Source: a bacterium
GTDB taxonomy: Bacteria > Chloroflexota > Dormibacteria > UBA8260 > Bog-877
Length of the DNA stretch: 34,683 nt
NCBI GenBank assembly: GCA_021817025.1
Contig: JAKAWF010000002.1
Span: 10,182 to 44,864, forward strand
Direction of reading: 5' to 3'
Shown: piece after piece, positions 26,415 to 33,780 of the stretch
How positions within the stretch are numbered: the first letter of the stretch is position 1
How the letters are laid out: every line of letters begins with the position of its first letter
Translations under genes and position numbers: made by a program
The notes under the pieces: model-generated
What the model saw: the letters and a program-made list of their open reading frames with translations, nothing else
What the model was told of the DNA's origin: nothing
The model's database searches: none

Positions 26415-26798
26415 ATGTCGTACGGCTCGGCCACCAAGACCGCGACCCTGAAGTTGGAGGCCGGGTACGGGCAGGCCAACCACACCCTGAGCTACGACGG
26501 CGCTCTGGCCGTCACGGTCCCGGTGGGCTGGACGGTGGTCGTCAACTTCAGCAACGTGGACACCATCAATCACTCGGCGGTGGTGGTGACCCCGACCGCC
26601 GCCACCGTGGTCTTCCCGGGGGCGAGCATCCCCGATCCCACAGTGGGGCTGCCTCCGGGGTCCCACGCGACCTTCAGCTTCGTGGCCGGCCAGGCCGGCC
26701 AGTACCGGATCGCCTGCCTGGTCCTGGGGCCCGAGGCTGCCGGGATGTGGGCGGCCTTCGACGTGACGCCGGGCGGACGGCCCCCGATTCACCTCTGA
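26415..26798 (+). CDS. Sulfocyanin-like cupredoxin domain, C-terminal part of the split gene
   Basis: The reading frame is continuous with the preceding lipoprotein apart from one TAG (26385-26387). The domain starts just before the only ATG (VVLDQWMSYGSATKTATLKL), so the ATG at 26415 truncates its first strand. It continues AVTVPVGWTVVVNFSNVD, NHSAVVV (first His ligand) and QYRIACLVLGPEAAGMWAAF. In sulfocyanins the last segment reads C-x-V-P-G-H-A-x-A-G-M; here Cys and Met are kept but the second His is Pro. Copper binding may therefore be lost or changed. Without a signal peptide this half could not be exported alone, supporting the view that it belongs to the upstream lipoprotein. Confidence 0.65.
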   Translation: MSYGSATKTATLKLEAGYGQANHTLSYDGALAVTVPVGWTVVVNFSNVDTINHSAVVVTPTAATVVFPGASIPDPTVGLPPGSHATFSFVAGQAGQYRIACLVLGPEAAGMWAAFDVTPGGRPPIHL

Positions 26799-27045
26799 GC
26801 AGCGCCGGGCCGGTGAACGCGAAAGAACCGCGCCGGCGGCGGGCCCGGACCGAGCCGGCCGGTATGCACGCGGCCCCTGCCCTCAGCTGTCCCCGCCACC
26901 CGGGTCAGCCAGCGGAAGTCTGCCCCGGCAAGGTCGTGGGGAGCCCCGACGGGTGGGGCCTCGGGGACGGTGGATCCGTCTCACCCACGCTGGGCCGCGG
27001 GCCCAGGTCGCAGCACGGCGCATCTGGAGGTCTTGACCGGAGCGG

Positions 27046-27744
27046 ATGAACCCACCTGAGATCCTGCCCACCCGAGTTCGCGAAGGACTGGCTCCCGGCA
27101 TCACCTACCTGATCGAGGGCGAGTTGGTGCCGATCCTGCACTGCAGTCTCGACGGGTCGATGCCGGTCTACTTCGAGCACCACGTGGTGCTCTGGAAGGA
27201 ACCTCAGGTGGCGATCAAACTGCGGGCGGTGCGGGGCGCGGTGCGACGCCTGGTGTCAGGTCGCCAGGTCCTCTTGACCGAGGCCGGCGGACGGGGGGAG
27301 ATCGCCTTTTCCAGAGACGCGCCGGGCCAGGTGTTTCCGCTGGAGCTGCCCCGGGGCGCCGCCATCCTGGTCCGGGAGCACCAATTCCTGGCCGCCACCG
27401 GGTCCCTGCGCTACAGCGCCTCTCGCCTCCACGGCATCACCAACAACCTCTTCGGCGACAACGGCTTCTGGGTGGACCGCTTCGAGGCCCGGGATGGCGA
27501 TGGGGTGGTCTGGCTGCACGGGTACGGCAACGTCTTCGAGAAGCGGTTGGAGGCCGGCGAGGAGATCGACGTGGAGCCCGGGGCCTGGGTCTACATGGAC
27601 CCCGAGGTGCGGATGCGGCCCACCGTGTACGGGCTCCGGACCGGCATCTTCGCGGGGGTGGGCCAGCTGGTCTTCAACCGCTTCCGCGGGCCCGGCCGAG
27701 TCGGCATCCAGAGCATGTACGTGCACCTGCCCACGTCCGACTGA
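27046..27744 (+). CDS. AIM24 family protein
   Basis: A 232-residue beta-rich protein of the AIM24/TIGR00266 family, named after a yeast mitochondrial protein but common in bacteria with unknown function. Signature stretches are SMPVYFEHHVVLWKEPQVAI (about residues 38-58), AILVREHQFLAATGSLRYSA (about 106-126), FWVDRFEARDGDGVVWLHGY and VFEKRLEAGEEIDVEPGAWV. It has no signal peptide or membrane segment. ATG 27046 follows a GGAGCGG stretch that lies close to the start. It is transcribed alone: 247 bases separate it from the cupredoxin fragment and over 450 from the next gene. Nothing indicates a partner. Confidence 0.9.
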   Translation: MNPPEILPTRVREGLAPGITYLIEGELVPILHCSLDGSMPVYFEHHVVLWKEPQVAIKLRAVRGAVRRLVSGRQVLLTEAGGRGEIAFSRDAPGQVFPLELPRGAAILVREHQFLAATGSLRYSASRLHGITNNLFGDNGFWVDRFEARDGDGVVWLHGYGNVFEKRLEAGEEIDVEPGAWVYMDPEVRMRPTVYGLRTGIFAGVGQLVFNRFRGPGRVGIQSMYVHLPTSD

Positions 27745-28207
27745 CGCCAAAGTCGACAAGCCCGGCCCCAGCGGACGGGATCAGCCCAGAAAGGTCTCAG
27801 GCGGCAGAGCGCTAGCGACGTGATCGGAGTCGCATTCGGTGCAAGTCTGCTGTTCGGATGAGGATGCCGCCGGCCGCGCCCGCAGGAGCAGTGCCATCAT
27901 CTCCTGCCATTCAGTTGCCTGACCCGGGCCTCTGGGCTCCGGCTGCGCTTCGCCCGGCTGAGGTCTCTCCGCAATCCGACCCATCATGAGCATCTCTGCC
28001 GCCATGCCCTCATCGTGACCCACCGGGCCGCCCCGGGGCAGCGTGTTAGCACGGCCACCGGCACGCGTGGAAACACTCGGTCGGCCCGCGGGCGGTGGCG
28101 CGGCGGCCGGGCTCGGGGCCGGGGATCAAGGCTGCGGTGCGGGCGGCGCGGCCGCGGGTGAAATCACCGGCGCACCGACCCGCCGAGAACTGCTAAACCT
28201 GAGAGCG
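27745..28207. other. Intergenic stretch with one doubtful small reading frame
   Basis: No recognised gene. On the minus strand 27781-28023 is an 80-residue open frame with a CTEC motif near its end, but it has no known relatives that I can name and no clear ribosome-binding site. Upstream of 28208 a TAAACC sequence lies 8 bases from the next gene's ATG and may be its -10 box. Confidence 0.3.
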
Positions 28208-30922
28208 ATGGCGCCAGCAAGCCTCCAGGTGAGCGACATCGTTCTGCGCGACGGCTCGACCCTGAGCCTGCGTCCGGTGCGCGCCGACGATACCGCGTTG
28301 ATGCGCCGGCTGCTGGAGGACCTCTCGGAGTCCTCCCGCGCGACCCGCTTCTTCTCGGCGGCGGTGGACCTGGACCGCACTGCCGAGCTGCTGGTGCAGG
28401 TGGACGGCGAGCATTCCTTCGGTCTGCTGGCGCTGCAGGGGAACCCGCCGGTGCCGGTCGCCCACGGGCTCTGCGTGCGCAGCGGGCCGGGCCGGGCCGA
28501 GGTGGCGTTCACTGTCGCCGACAGCTTCCAGGGCAAGGGGATCGCGTCGACCATCCTGGGTCAGCTGGCGACCGCCGCCAGCGCCCTTGGGATCGCCATG
28601 TTCGAGGCCACCGTGCTGCCGGAGAACTCCGCCATGCTGGATGTCTTCTCCAAGAGTGGCTTCCCAGTCCACACCACCTCGGAGCCCGGCACCGTCACGG
28701 TCGAGTTCCCCACCGAGATAACCCCGGATGCCATTCGCCGCTACGAGGAGCACGAGGAGGCGGCCGCGGCGGCGGCCGTCACCGCCATCTTGAGCCCCAA
28801 CTCGATCGCGGTGATAGGGGCCAACCGGGAGCGGGGAACCATCGGCGGCGAGATCTTCCGCAACCTGCTGATGGCGGAATTCAATGGGCCGGTGTACCCG
28901 GTCAACCCCTCGGCCCCCGTGGTCCAGTCGGTGCCCGCCTACCCGACCATCGGTGCTGTCCCGGGACCGGTCGATCTGGCGGTGGTCTCCGTGCCGGCCG
29001 CCCGGGTCCTGGAGGTGGCAGCCCAATGCGCGGACAAGGGGGTCAAGGCGCTGATCGTGATCTCCGCGGGCTTCTCCGAGGAGGGTCCTGAGGGGCGGCT
29101 GCGCCAGGCCGAGCTGAGCCGGATCTGCAGCGAGTCGGGGATGCGGCTGGTCGGGCCCAACTGCATGGGCGCCATCAACACCGCCGACGGGGTGCGGATG
29201 AACGCCACCTTCGCCCCGACCTTGCCCTGGCCGGGGAAGATCGGCTTCCTCTCCCAGAGCGGCGCCCTGGGGCTGGCGATCATCGAGAGCACCCGCAGCC
29301 TGGGGCTGGGCCTCAGCAGCTTCATCTCGGTCGGCAACAAGGCTGACATCAGCGGCAACGACCTGCTTAGCTATTGGGACCGGGACCCGCGGACAGATCT
29401 GATCGCCCTCTACCTGGAGTCCTTCGGCAACCCGCGCAAGTTCGCCCAGATCGCCGCCCGGGTCTCCCACCACAAGCCGATCGTGGCCGTCCGCAGCGGC
29501 CGCGGCAAGGCCGGGGCCAGGGCGGCAGCCTCTCACACCGCGTCTCTGGCGGCCGCCTCCGACTCCACCGTCAACGCCCTCTTCCGCCAGACCGGGGTGC
29601 TGCGCACCGAGACTCTGTCGGACATGTTCGACCTGCTCTCGCTGCTGGCCACCCAGCCCCTCCCCAAGGGGTCCAGGGTCGCGATCGTCACCAACGCCGG
29701 TGGGCCGGCGATCCTCTGCGCCGATGCCTGCGAGGCCAACTCCCTGGAAGTGGTCGAGCTGAGCGAGGCGACGAGGCGGTCATTGCGTGCGTTCCTACCG
29801 CCCACAGCCGCCACCGGCAACCCCGTCGACATGATCGCCAGCGCCAGCGCGGCCGACTACCGACGAACGATCGAGGTGGTCGCGCTCGACCCCGCGGTGG
29901 ACTCCCTGATCGTCATCTTCACGCCGCCGCTGGTGACCAGGACCGAGGACGTGGCTGAGGCCATCCGGGACGCGGCGGGCTCGCTGCCACGTCCGATTCC
30001 CCTCCTGACGGTCTTCATGACCACCGCTGGGGTGCCCGCCCAGCTGCGCTCCGGCGACGTCCAGGTACCGTCGTACCCATTCCCGGAGAATCCCGCCCGG
30101 GCGCTCGCCGCCGCCTATCGGCTGAGCGCGTGGCGGCAGCGGCCGGAGGTCCAAGAACCGGACCAGGACTACGGGGACCAGCTCCAGGTGGCGGCCCAGC
30201 TGTCCAGGTGGCTGCGCCAGGGCGAGCACTGGCTGACGGCGGCCGAGACCAATTCGATCCTGAGCGCCTACGGGATTCCCGTCCTCGCCACCGTGGAGGC
30301 GGCCGACGCCGAGGAGGCCGGCCGCCTGGCCACGGAGCTCGGCCCGCAGGTTGTCTTGAAGGCGACGGGCAAGACCATCCTCCACAAGACCGAACTGGGT
30401 GCGGTGCGACTGGGTCTGCGCGGACCAGAGCAGGTTGTCCGGGCCGCCCGGGAGATGGCGTCCCGGCTGGGGGCCAGCGGGCACGAGGTGGAGGGATTCC
30501 TGCTCCAGCCTCAGCTGGAGCACGGGGTGGAGCTCCTGATCGGCGCCGTGCGCGACCCCCAGTTCGGGACGGTCGTCGCGTGCGGGGCCGGCGGCACCGC
30601 TGTCGAGCTGCTCGACGACACCTCCATCCGGCTGGCCCCGGTCGGCCGTCACGACGCTCGGGAGATGCTGGAGGAGCTCACCACCTATCCGCTGCTGACC
30701 GGGTTCCGGGGGGCCCCCAAGGTCGACATCGACGCCGTCCTGGACGTCCTCTGCCGGTTGGCGGCGCTGGCGGACCTCCACCCCACCCTGGCCGAGATCG
30801 AGTGCAACCCGGTGACCGTCACCCCCCAAGGCGCCTTCGTGGTGGACGCCAGGGCGCGCGTGGCCTCGGCCCGGCAGGATCTGCCCGTGGGCGCCAAGCG
30901 CAGCTTCGGCCAACTGCCCTGA
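28208..30922 (+). CDS. GNAT acetyltransferase fused to ADP-forming acyl-CoA synthetase-like protein
   Basis: A 904-residue fusion. Residues about 1-165 form a GNAT acetyltransferase (EVAFTVADSFQGKGIASTIL, an acetyl-CoA-binding loop). Residues about 190-680 form the CoA-binding/ligase-CoA part of ADP-forming acyl-CoA synthetases (SIAVIGANRERGTIGGEIFR, RLVGPNCMGAIN, GKIGFLSQSGALGLA, ASHTASLAAASDS). Residues about 690-900 form an ATP-grasp domain (TILHKTELGAVRLGL, IECNPVTVTP). This GNAT-first order differs from E. coli PatZ, where the GNAT is last, and is common in actinobacteria-like lineages. Such proteins often act as protein lysine acetyltransferases that silence acyl-CoA synthetases. ATG 28208 is preferred; a longer reading from 28043 adds low-complexity residues. 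Whether the synthetase half is catalytic or regulatory cannot be told. Confidence 0.9.
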   Translation: MAPASLQVSDIVLRDGSTLSLRPVRADDTALMRRLLEDLSESSRATRFFSAAVDLDRTAELLVQVDGEHSFGLLALQGNPPVPVAHGLCVRSGPGRAEVAFTVADSFQGKGIASTILGQLATAASALGIAMFEATVLPENSAMLDVFSKSGFPVHTTSEPGTVTVEFPTEITPDAIRRYEEHEEAAAAAAVTAILSPNSIAVIGANRERGTIGGEIFRNLLMAEFNGPVYPVNPSAPVVQSVPAYPTIGAVPGPVDLAVVSVPAARVLEVAAQCADKGVKALIVISAGFSEEGPEGRLRQAELSRICSESGMRLVGPNCMGAINTADGVRMNATFAPTLPWPGKIGFLSQSGALGLAIIESTRSLGLGLSSFISVGNKADISGNDLLSYWDRDPRTDLIALYLESFGNPRKFAQIAARVSHHKPIVAVRSGRGKAGARAAASHTASLAAASDSTVNALFRQTGVLRTETLSDMFDLLSLLATQPLPKGSRVAIVTNAGGPAILCADACEANSLEVVELSEATRRSLRAFLPPTAATGNPVDMIASASAADYRRTIEVVALDPAVDSLIVIFTPPLVTRTEDVAEAIRDAAGSLPRPIPLLTVFMTTAGVPAQLRSGDVQVPSYPFPENPARALAAAYRLSAWRQRPEVQEPDQDYGDQLQVAAQLSRWLRQGEHWLTAAETNSILSAYGIPVLATVEAADAEEAGRLATELGPQVVLKATGKTILHKTELGAVRLGLRGPEQVVRAAREMASRLGASGHEVEGFLLQPQLEHGVELLIGAVRDPQFGTVVACGAGGTAVELLDDTSIRLAPVGRHDAREMLEELTTYPLLTGFRGAPKVDIDAVLDVLCRLAALADLHPTLAEIECNPVTVTPQGAFVVDARARVASARQDLPVGAKRSFGQLP

Positions 30923-30968
30923 CCGGGAGCGGAAGAGCCCAGCAGGCGCGAGGGACCGACCGGCGCGA

Positions 30969-31832
30969 TCAGGGTCGCGAGGCGAGCTGGAACGCCGGCT
31001 CCCAGCCGTGAAACCAACCCAGGGCCTCGATCCAGGCGACCCGCTCCAGGTCCTCCGCCACCGGGCCGCGCCAGGTCATGGAACGTAGGAAGACGCGCAG
31101 CCGCCCGCTGAGTGAGGCGAGATGGGCCTCCATCCGAGCGCGCTCGCCGGGACTCCCTCCCGCCAGCAGGTGGGGCCGGCAGACCGGGCCCCGGCCCCGG
31201 GCGCAGCGGGGACAGGCGAGGGGCTCCCAGATCGGCTGGGAACCCGCCAACAGCCGGCCCACCCGGGGAAAGTGGCCGAGGGGATCGTCTGGAGCTGTGG
31301 CGGCCGCGATCCGGACGTAGTCGCAGGTGAAGCACGACGCGGATGAGCGCAGGCGATACAGCGCCACCGGCCAGGGCAGGCGGTGGCTGCGGCGCAGCGA
31401 GCGGACAGCTCTGTCAAGCAGATCCTCGTAGAGGATGGCGGTGCTGAACGGACGCCCGCCGAAAGTCTCGACCTCCAACACCGAGTACGCCCAGGCGTGC
31501 CGCGCACACAGTCCCCAGCCCTTCCAGAGATGGTGGCGAACGCCGGAGTCCATGATCGCCCCGTCCAGGAACGAGTTCAGCTGCCTCACCTCGGCGCTGG
31601 ACAGTTGGAACTGCGGCCCTGGAGCGGCGGTTCCTCTGGGCGCCCGACGCCGCTGGTCCGCCGGCGGCGTGGGCGGTCCCGGGCGACCCGATGTCACCAT
31701 TGGCTGCGGCCACAGGAGCCGCGCGAGGTGCTGCGGTGACCCTCCGCCGGGGGAGGCAAGGGCGACGCGCGGGCCGGCAGACGGGGCCTGGCCGACACCC
31801 AGCCAGCACCACTGGTCACGAGTCGGCGCCAT
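30969..31832 (-). CDS. Cys/His-module protein of unknown function (DUF6062-like), downstream partner
   Basis: Up to 287 residues from ATG 31832, which overlaps the upstream gene by 17 bases; ATG 31700 (243 residues) is an alternative. The first 85 residues are low-complexity. Then comes a helical module, VRQLNSFLDGAIMDSGVRHH, ending in GWGLCARHAWAYSVLEVE and STAILYEDLLDRAVRSL, like the DUF6062-type C-x-x-H modules. A second module has SASCFTCDYVRIAA (CxxC) and later LACPRCARGRGPVCRPHLL (CxxC plus C-x-x-H). The first module lacks the CxxC normally expected before its first helix. The C/H spacing suggests metal-binding helical hairpins. No function can be assigned; it is probably the partner or continuation of the protein encoded upstream. 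Confidence 0.65.
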   Translation of the reverse strand: MAPTRDQWCWLGVGQAPSAGPRVALASPGGGSPQHLARLLWPQPMVTSGRPGPPTPPADQRRRAPRGTAAPGPQFQLSSAEVRQLNSFLDGAIMDSGVRHHLWKGWGLCARHAWAYSVLEVETFGGRPFSTAILYEDLLDRAVRSLRRSHRLPWPVALYRLRSSASCFTCDYVRIAAATAPDDPLGHFPRVGRLLAGSQPIWEPLACPRCARGRGPVCRPHLLAGGSPGERARMEAHLASLSGRLRVFLRSMTWRGPVAEDLERVAWIEALGWFHGWEPAFQLASRP

Positions 31833-33414
31833 CCGGAACTGACCGTGGGATCCCGCCCAGGCGCGGCACCGCCCGCCGCCAACTCTGGTCGATAGGGCTC
31901 GCCGATTCCCGGCGCGTGTCCCATCCGCGGCGGCGGCGGGACTCGGCCAGCTCCCGTGGCGGGACGGCCGACCGCACCCGGGCGGCCTGGAGCAGGACGC
32001 CTGCCCGCCGCAGGTTGTGGGCGCGGCCCACCGCCCCGAGCAGGCGGCGCAGGCACGGGCCTGCGGACCGACCGCAGCGGGCATTGACGCACGACTCCTC
32101 AAGGGCCGGCGTGAGCAGGTCGCAGATCCGCTCTTCCGCAGTCTGGTGGGCCCGGCAGGCGGGACCCTCCCGCTCCCGGCGATGTCCTGGTGGAACCCGC
32201 CCCGAGCGATTCCGACCCCAGCGCGCTGGCGCGGCTGAGGGGAGTCGCTCGGCCAGGGCCCTGCCCAGCTTGGCGGATGCCCGATTCCGCGTCGCCTCCC
32301 GGAGCGGCTCCGCGGCCCCCGGGCCGACCCCACCCAGCAGCGCCCAGCTGTGCCCCCGGCACGGGTCGGCGGCGGCCGCCCAGCGGTGACAGGGAGCCAG
32401 CTCCACCTCGTGAGATGGCCAGCTGAGGTATGCCGCCTGCTCGCGCCCGGCCCGAGCGCAGGCCGGGCAGCCGCCGGCCTCGATCTCAGCCTCCAGCTCA
32501 GCGAGCCCCGCCGACCACCCGCGAGCAGGCCCCGCTGGAGCCGGCCGGTGCTCGGCTGATTGGGCGCGCTCTTCACCCGCCAGGTCGACGCCGCGGAGGA
32601 CGATCAGGGTCTGGGCCCGGTCCTGGCCCGCGGTCGCGAGCAGCGTCGCAATCCTCGGGGCAACCGGCCGGACCGCCTCGCCCAGCTCGCTCCACGACCA
32701 CAACAGGTGCTCCAGGTAGAGCGGGGAGGCCGCCTCGAAGGCGCTCCGGACCGCCGGCGCTGGGAGTTCCCGCATGAGCGTCGCCCCCCGGCGCCCACCG
32801 GAGTCCCTCTCGGTCTGACAGGCGAGGCACGCTCGGCTGGGCCGCGGCCCGGTGGCAAGCCCGGCCGGGGCCAAGCGCCCAGGGAGGGCACGCTGGGCAC
32901 GCTCCACCGCCCCCAGCGCCACCCGTCCGATCTGTTCCACGATGTGGCCAAGAGCGCTGGGCTCGGCCAGTCCCACCAGCTGGCCCGGGTGCCGCCGGCA
33001 GAAGCCCAGAGACCCTCCCAACCGGTCCACCGTCTCGGGCGCGCAGTAGTTCTCGGAGATGCACCAAAGGAAGAGGGTGTGGCTCTTCTGGAGGGACGGC
33101 CTTCGAGTTCCGGAGGCAGCCTGAAGGGTGGCCGCGGCGCCATCCACGACGCCAGTGGGGCCCCGGTACTCCTCAAGGCAACCGTCGGTCAGCCCCGTGC
33201 AGCGTGAGTCCCTACCCCGGCACCTGCAGAGCCCCAGCCCTTGGGAGCCCTTTTCGCGGCCCCGGCACCTCAAGGACCGCGAGAACCCGTCCCTCCAGAA
33301 GAGCCGCACCCAATAGTTTTCGTCATGCCCAACTCTGCCACCATCACCGGCCGCTGCCAAGCGGCATGGGTCAGGAGGCGCAGGCGGGTTCATCCCGCCG
33401 TAGCCGATCTCCAC
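31816..33414 (-). CDS. Tandem Cys/His-module protein of unknown function
   Basis: Up to 532 residues, with at least four repeats of one pattern: a cysteine pair opening a helix, then about 40-60 residues later a C-x-x-H or C-x-x-R opening another helix. They are (1) LFLWCISENYCAPETVDRL with GSLGFCRRHPGQLVGL; (2) SRACLACQTE with SPLYLEHLLWSWSELGE; (3) GGCPACARAGREQAAYLSW with DPCRGHSWALL; (4) GPACRAHQTAEERICDLL with AGPCLRRLLGAV. The start is uncertain: ATG 33414 is the longest, but the first 100 residues look unlike the modules. The last 40 residues are arginine-rich and may be out of family. The gene pairs with the similar one downstream, overlapping by 17 bases. There is no signal peptide or membrane helix. 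The function is unknown. Confidence 0.6.
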   Translation of the reverse strand: MEIGYGGMNPPAPPDPCRLAAAGDGGRVGHDENYWVRLFWRDGFSRSLRCRGREKGSQGLGLCRCRGRDSRCTGLTDGCLEEYRGPTGVVDGAAATLQAASGTRRPSLQKSHTLFLWCISENYCAPETVDRLGGSLGFCRRHPGQLVGLAEPSALGHIVEQIGRVALGAVERAQRALPGRLAPAGLATGPRPSRACLACQTERDSGGRRGATLMRELPAPAVRSAFEAASPLYLEHLLWSWSELGEAVRPVAPRIATLLATAGQDRAQTLIVLRGVDLAGEERAQSAEHRPAPAGPARGWSAGLAELEAEIEAGGCPACARAGREQAAYLSWPSHEVELAPCHRWAAAADPCRGHSWALLGGVGPGAAEPLREATRNRASAKLGRALAERLPSAAPARWGRNRSGRVPPGHRREREGPACRAHQTAEERICDLLTPALEESCVNARCGRSAGPCLRRLLGAVGRAHNLRRAGVLLQAARVRSAVPPRELAESRRRRGWDTRRESASPIDQSWRRAVPRLGGIPRSVPDGADS

Positions 33415-33780
33415 TACCCGTAAGGGTTTGAGACCGAGAAAGCGTCAGCTTTCGCGGCTTCGTTAGAGTCCCTTAGAGTTGCAGAGACGCTCAAGTCCAG
33501 AGGGGATCGATGACGGCCGACGTGGTACAGGGAGATCCTTTGCCACCCCGTCCCAAAGGTGCGCTTCGACGCGCTACGGAGTTCTGGGAGGCTCACTGAT
33601 CAACCGAAAAACCGCTACTCGGGCCCGCCGCGTCCTTGGGTTGTGTCCGTGGCGCTTCCGACCAGAGCATCAAGGCTACCCAAACTGAGGGTTGTGGGCT
33701 GAGTCTCTACCAGCGTAGTCGCCCGAGCCCTGTGGCCCGTCGCTGCCAACCTGCCAGCTACCGTTGCCACTGCGTGAACT
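33415..33780. other. Non-coding flank of TnpB, possible transposon right end and guide-RNA region
   Basis: No gene was recognised in these 366 bases, which look less GC-rich than the rest of the window. Small hairpins are present: ACCC-GTAA-GGGT near 33416-33427 and GAAAGC-GTCA-GCTTTC at 33438-33453. Being downstream of tnpB, the part next to its stop codon is where the right-end/omega RNA of IS200/IS605-type elements lies. I could not define element ends, a target-adjacent motif or a guide. Confidence 0.35.

Noticed and set aside
26820..26990. GC-rich paired segments before the AIM24 gene, considered as a riboswitch
   Set aside because: Segments pair only loosely and none of the conserved cores of known riboswitches could be placed.
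27830..27880. A GGTGCAAGTCTG sequence resembling part of a cobalamin riboswitch
   Set aside because: The B12 box and the other conserved helices are missing, and no B12-related gene follows.
27781..28023. Minus-strand 80-residue reading frame with a CTEC motif
   Set aside because: No homology recognised, no clear ribosome-binding site and no coding bias strong enough to call it a gene.
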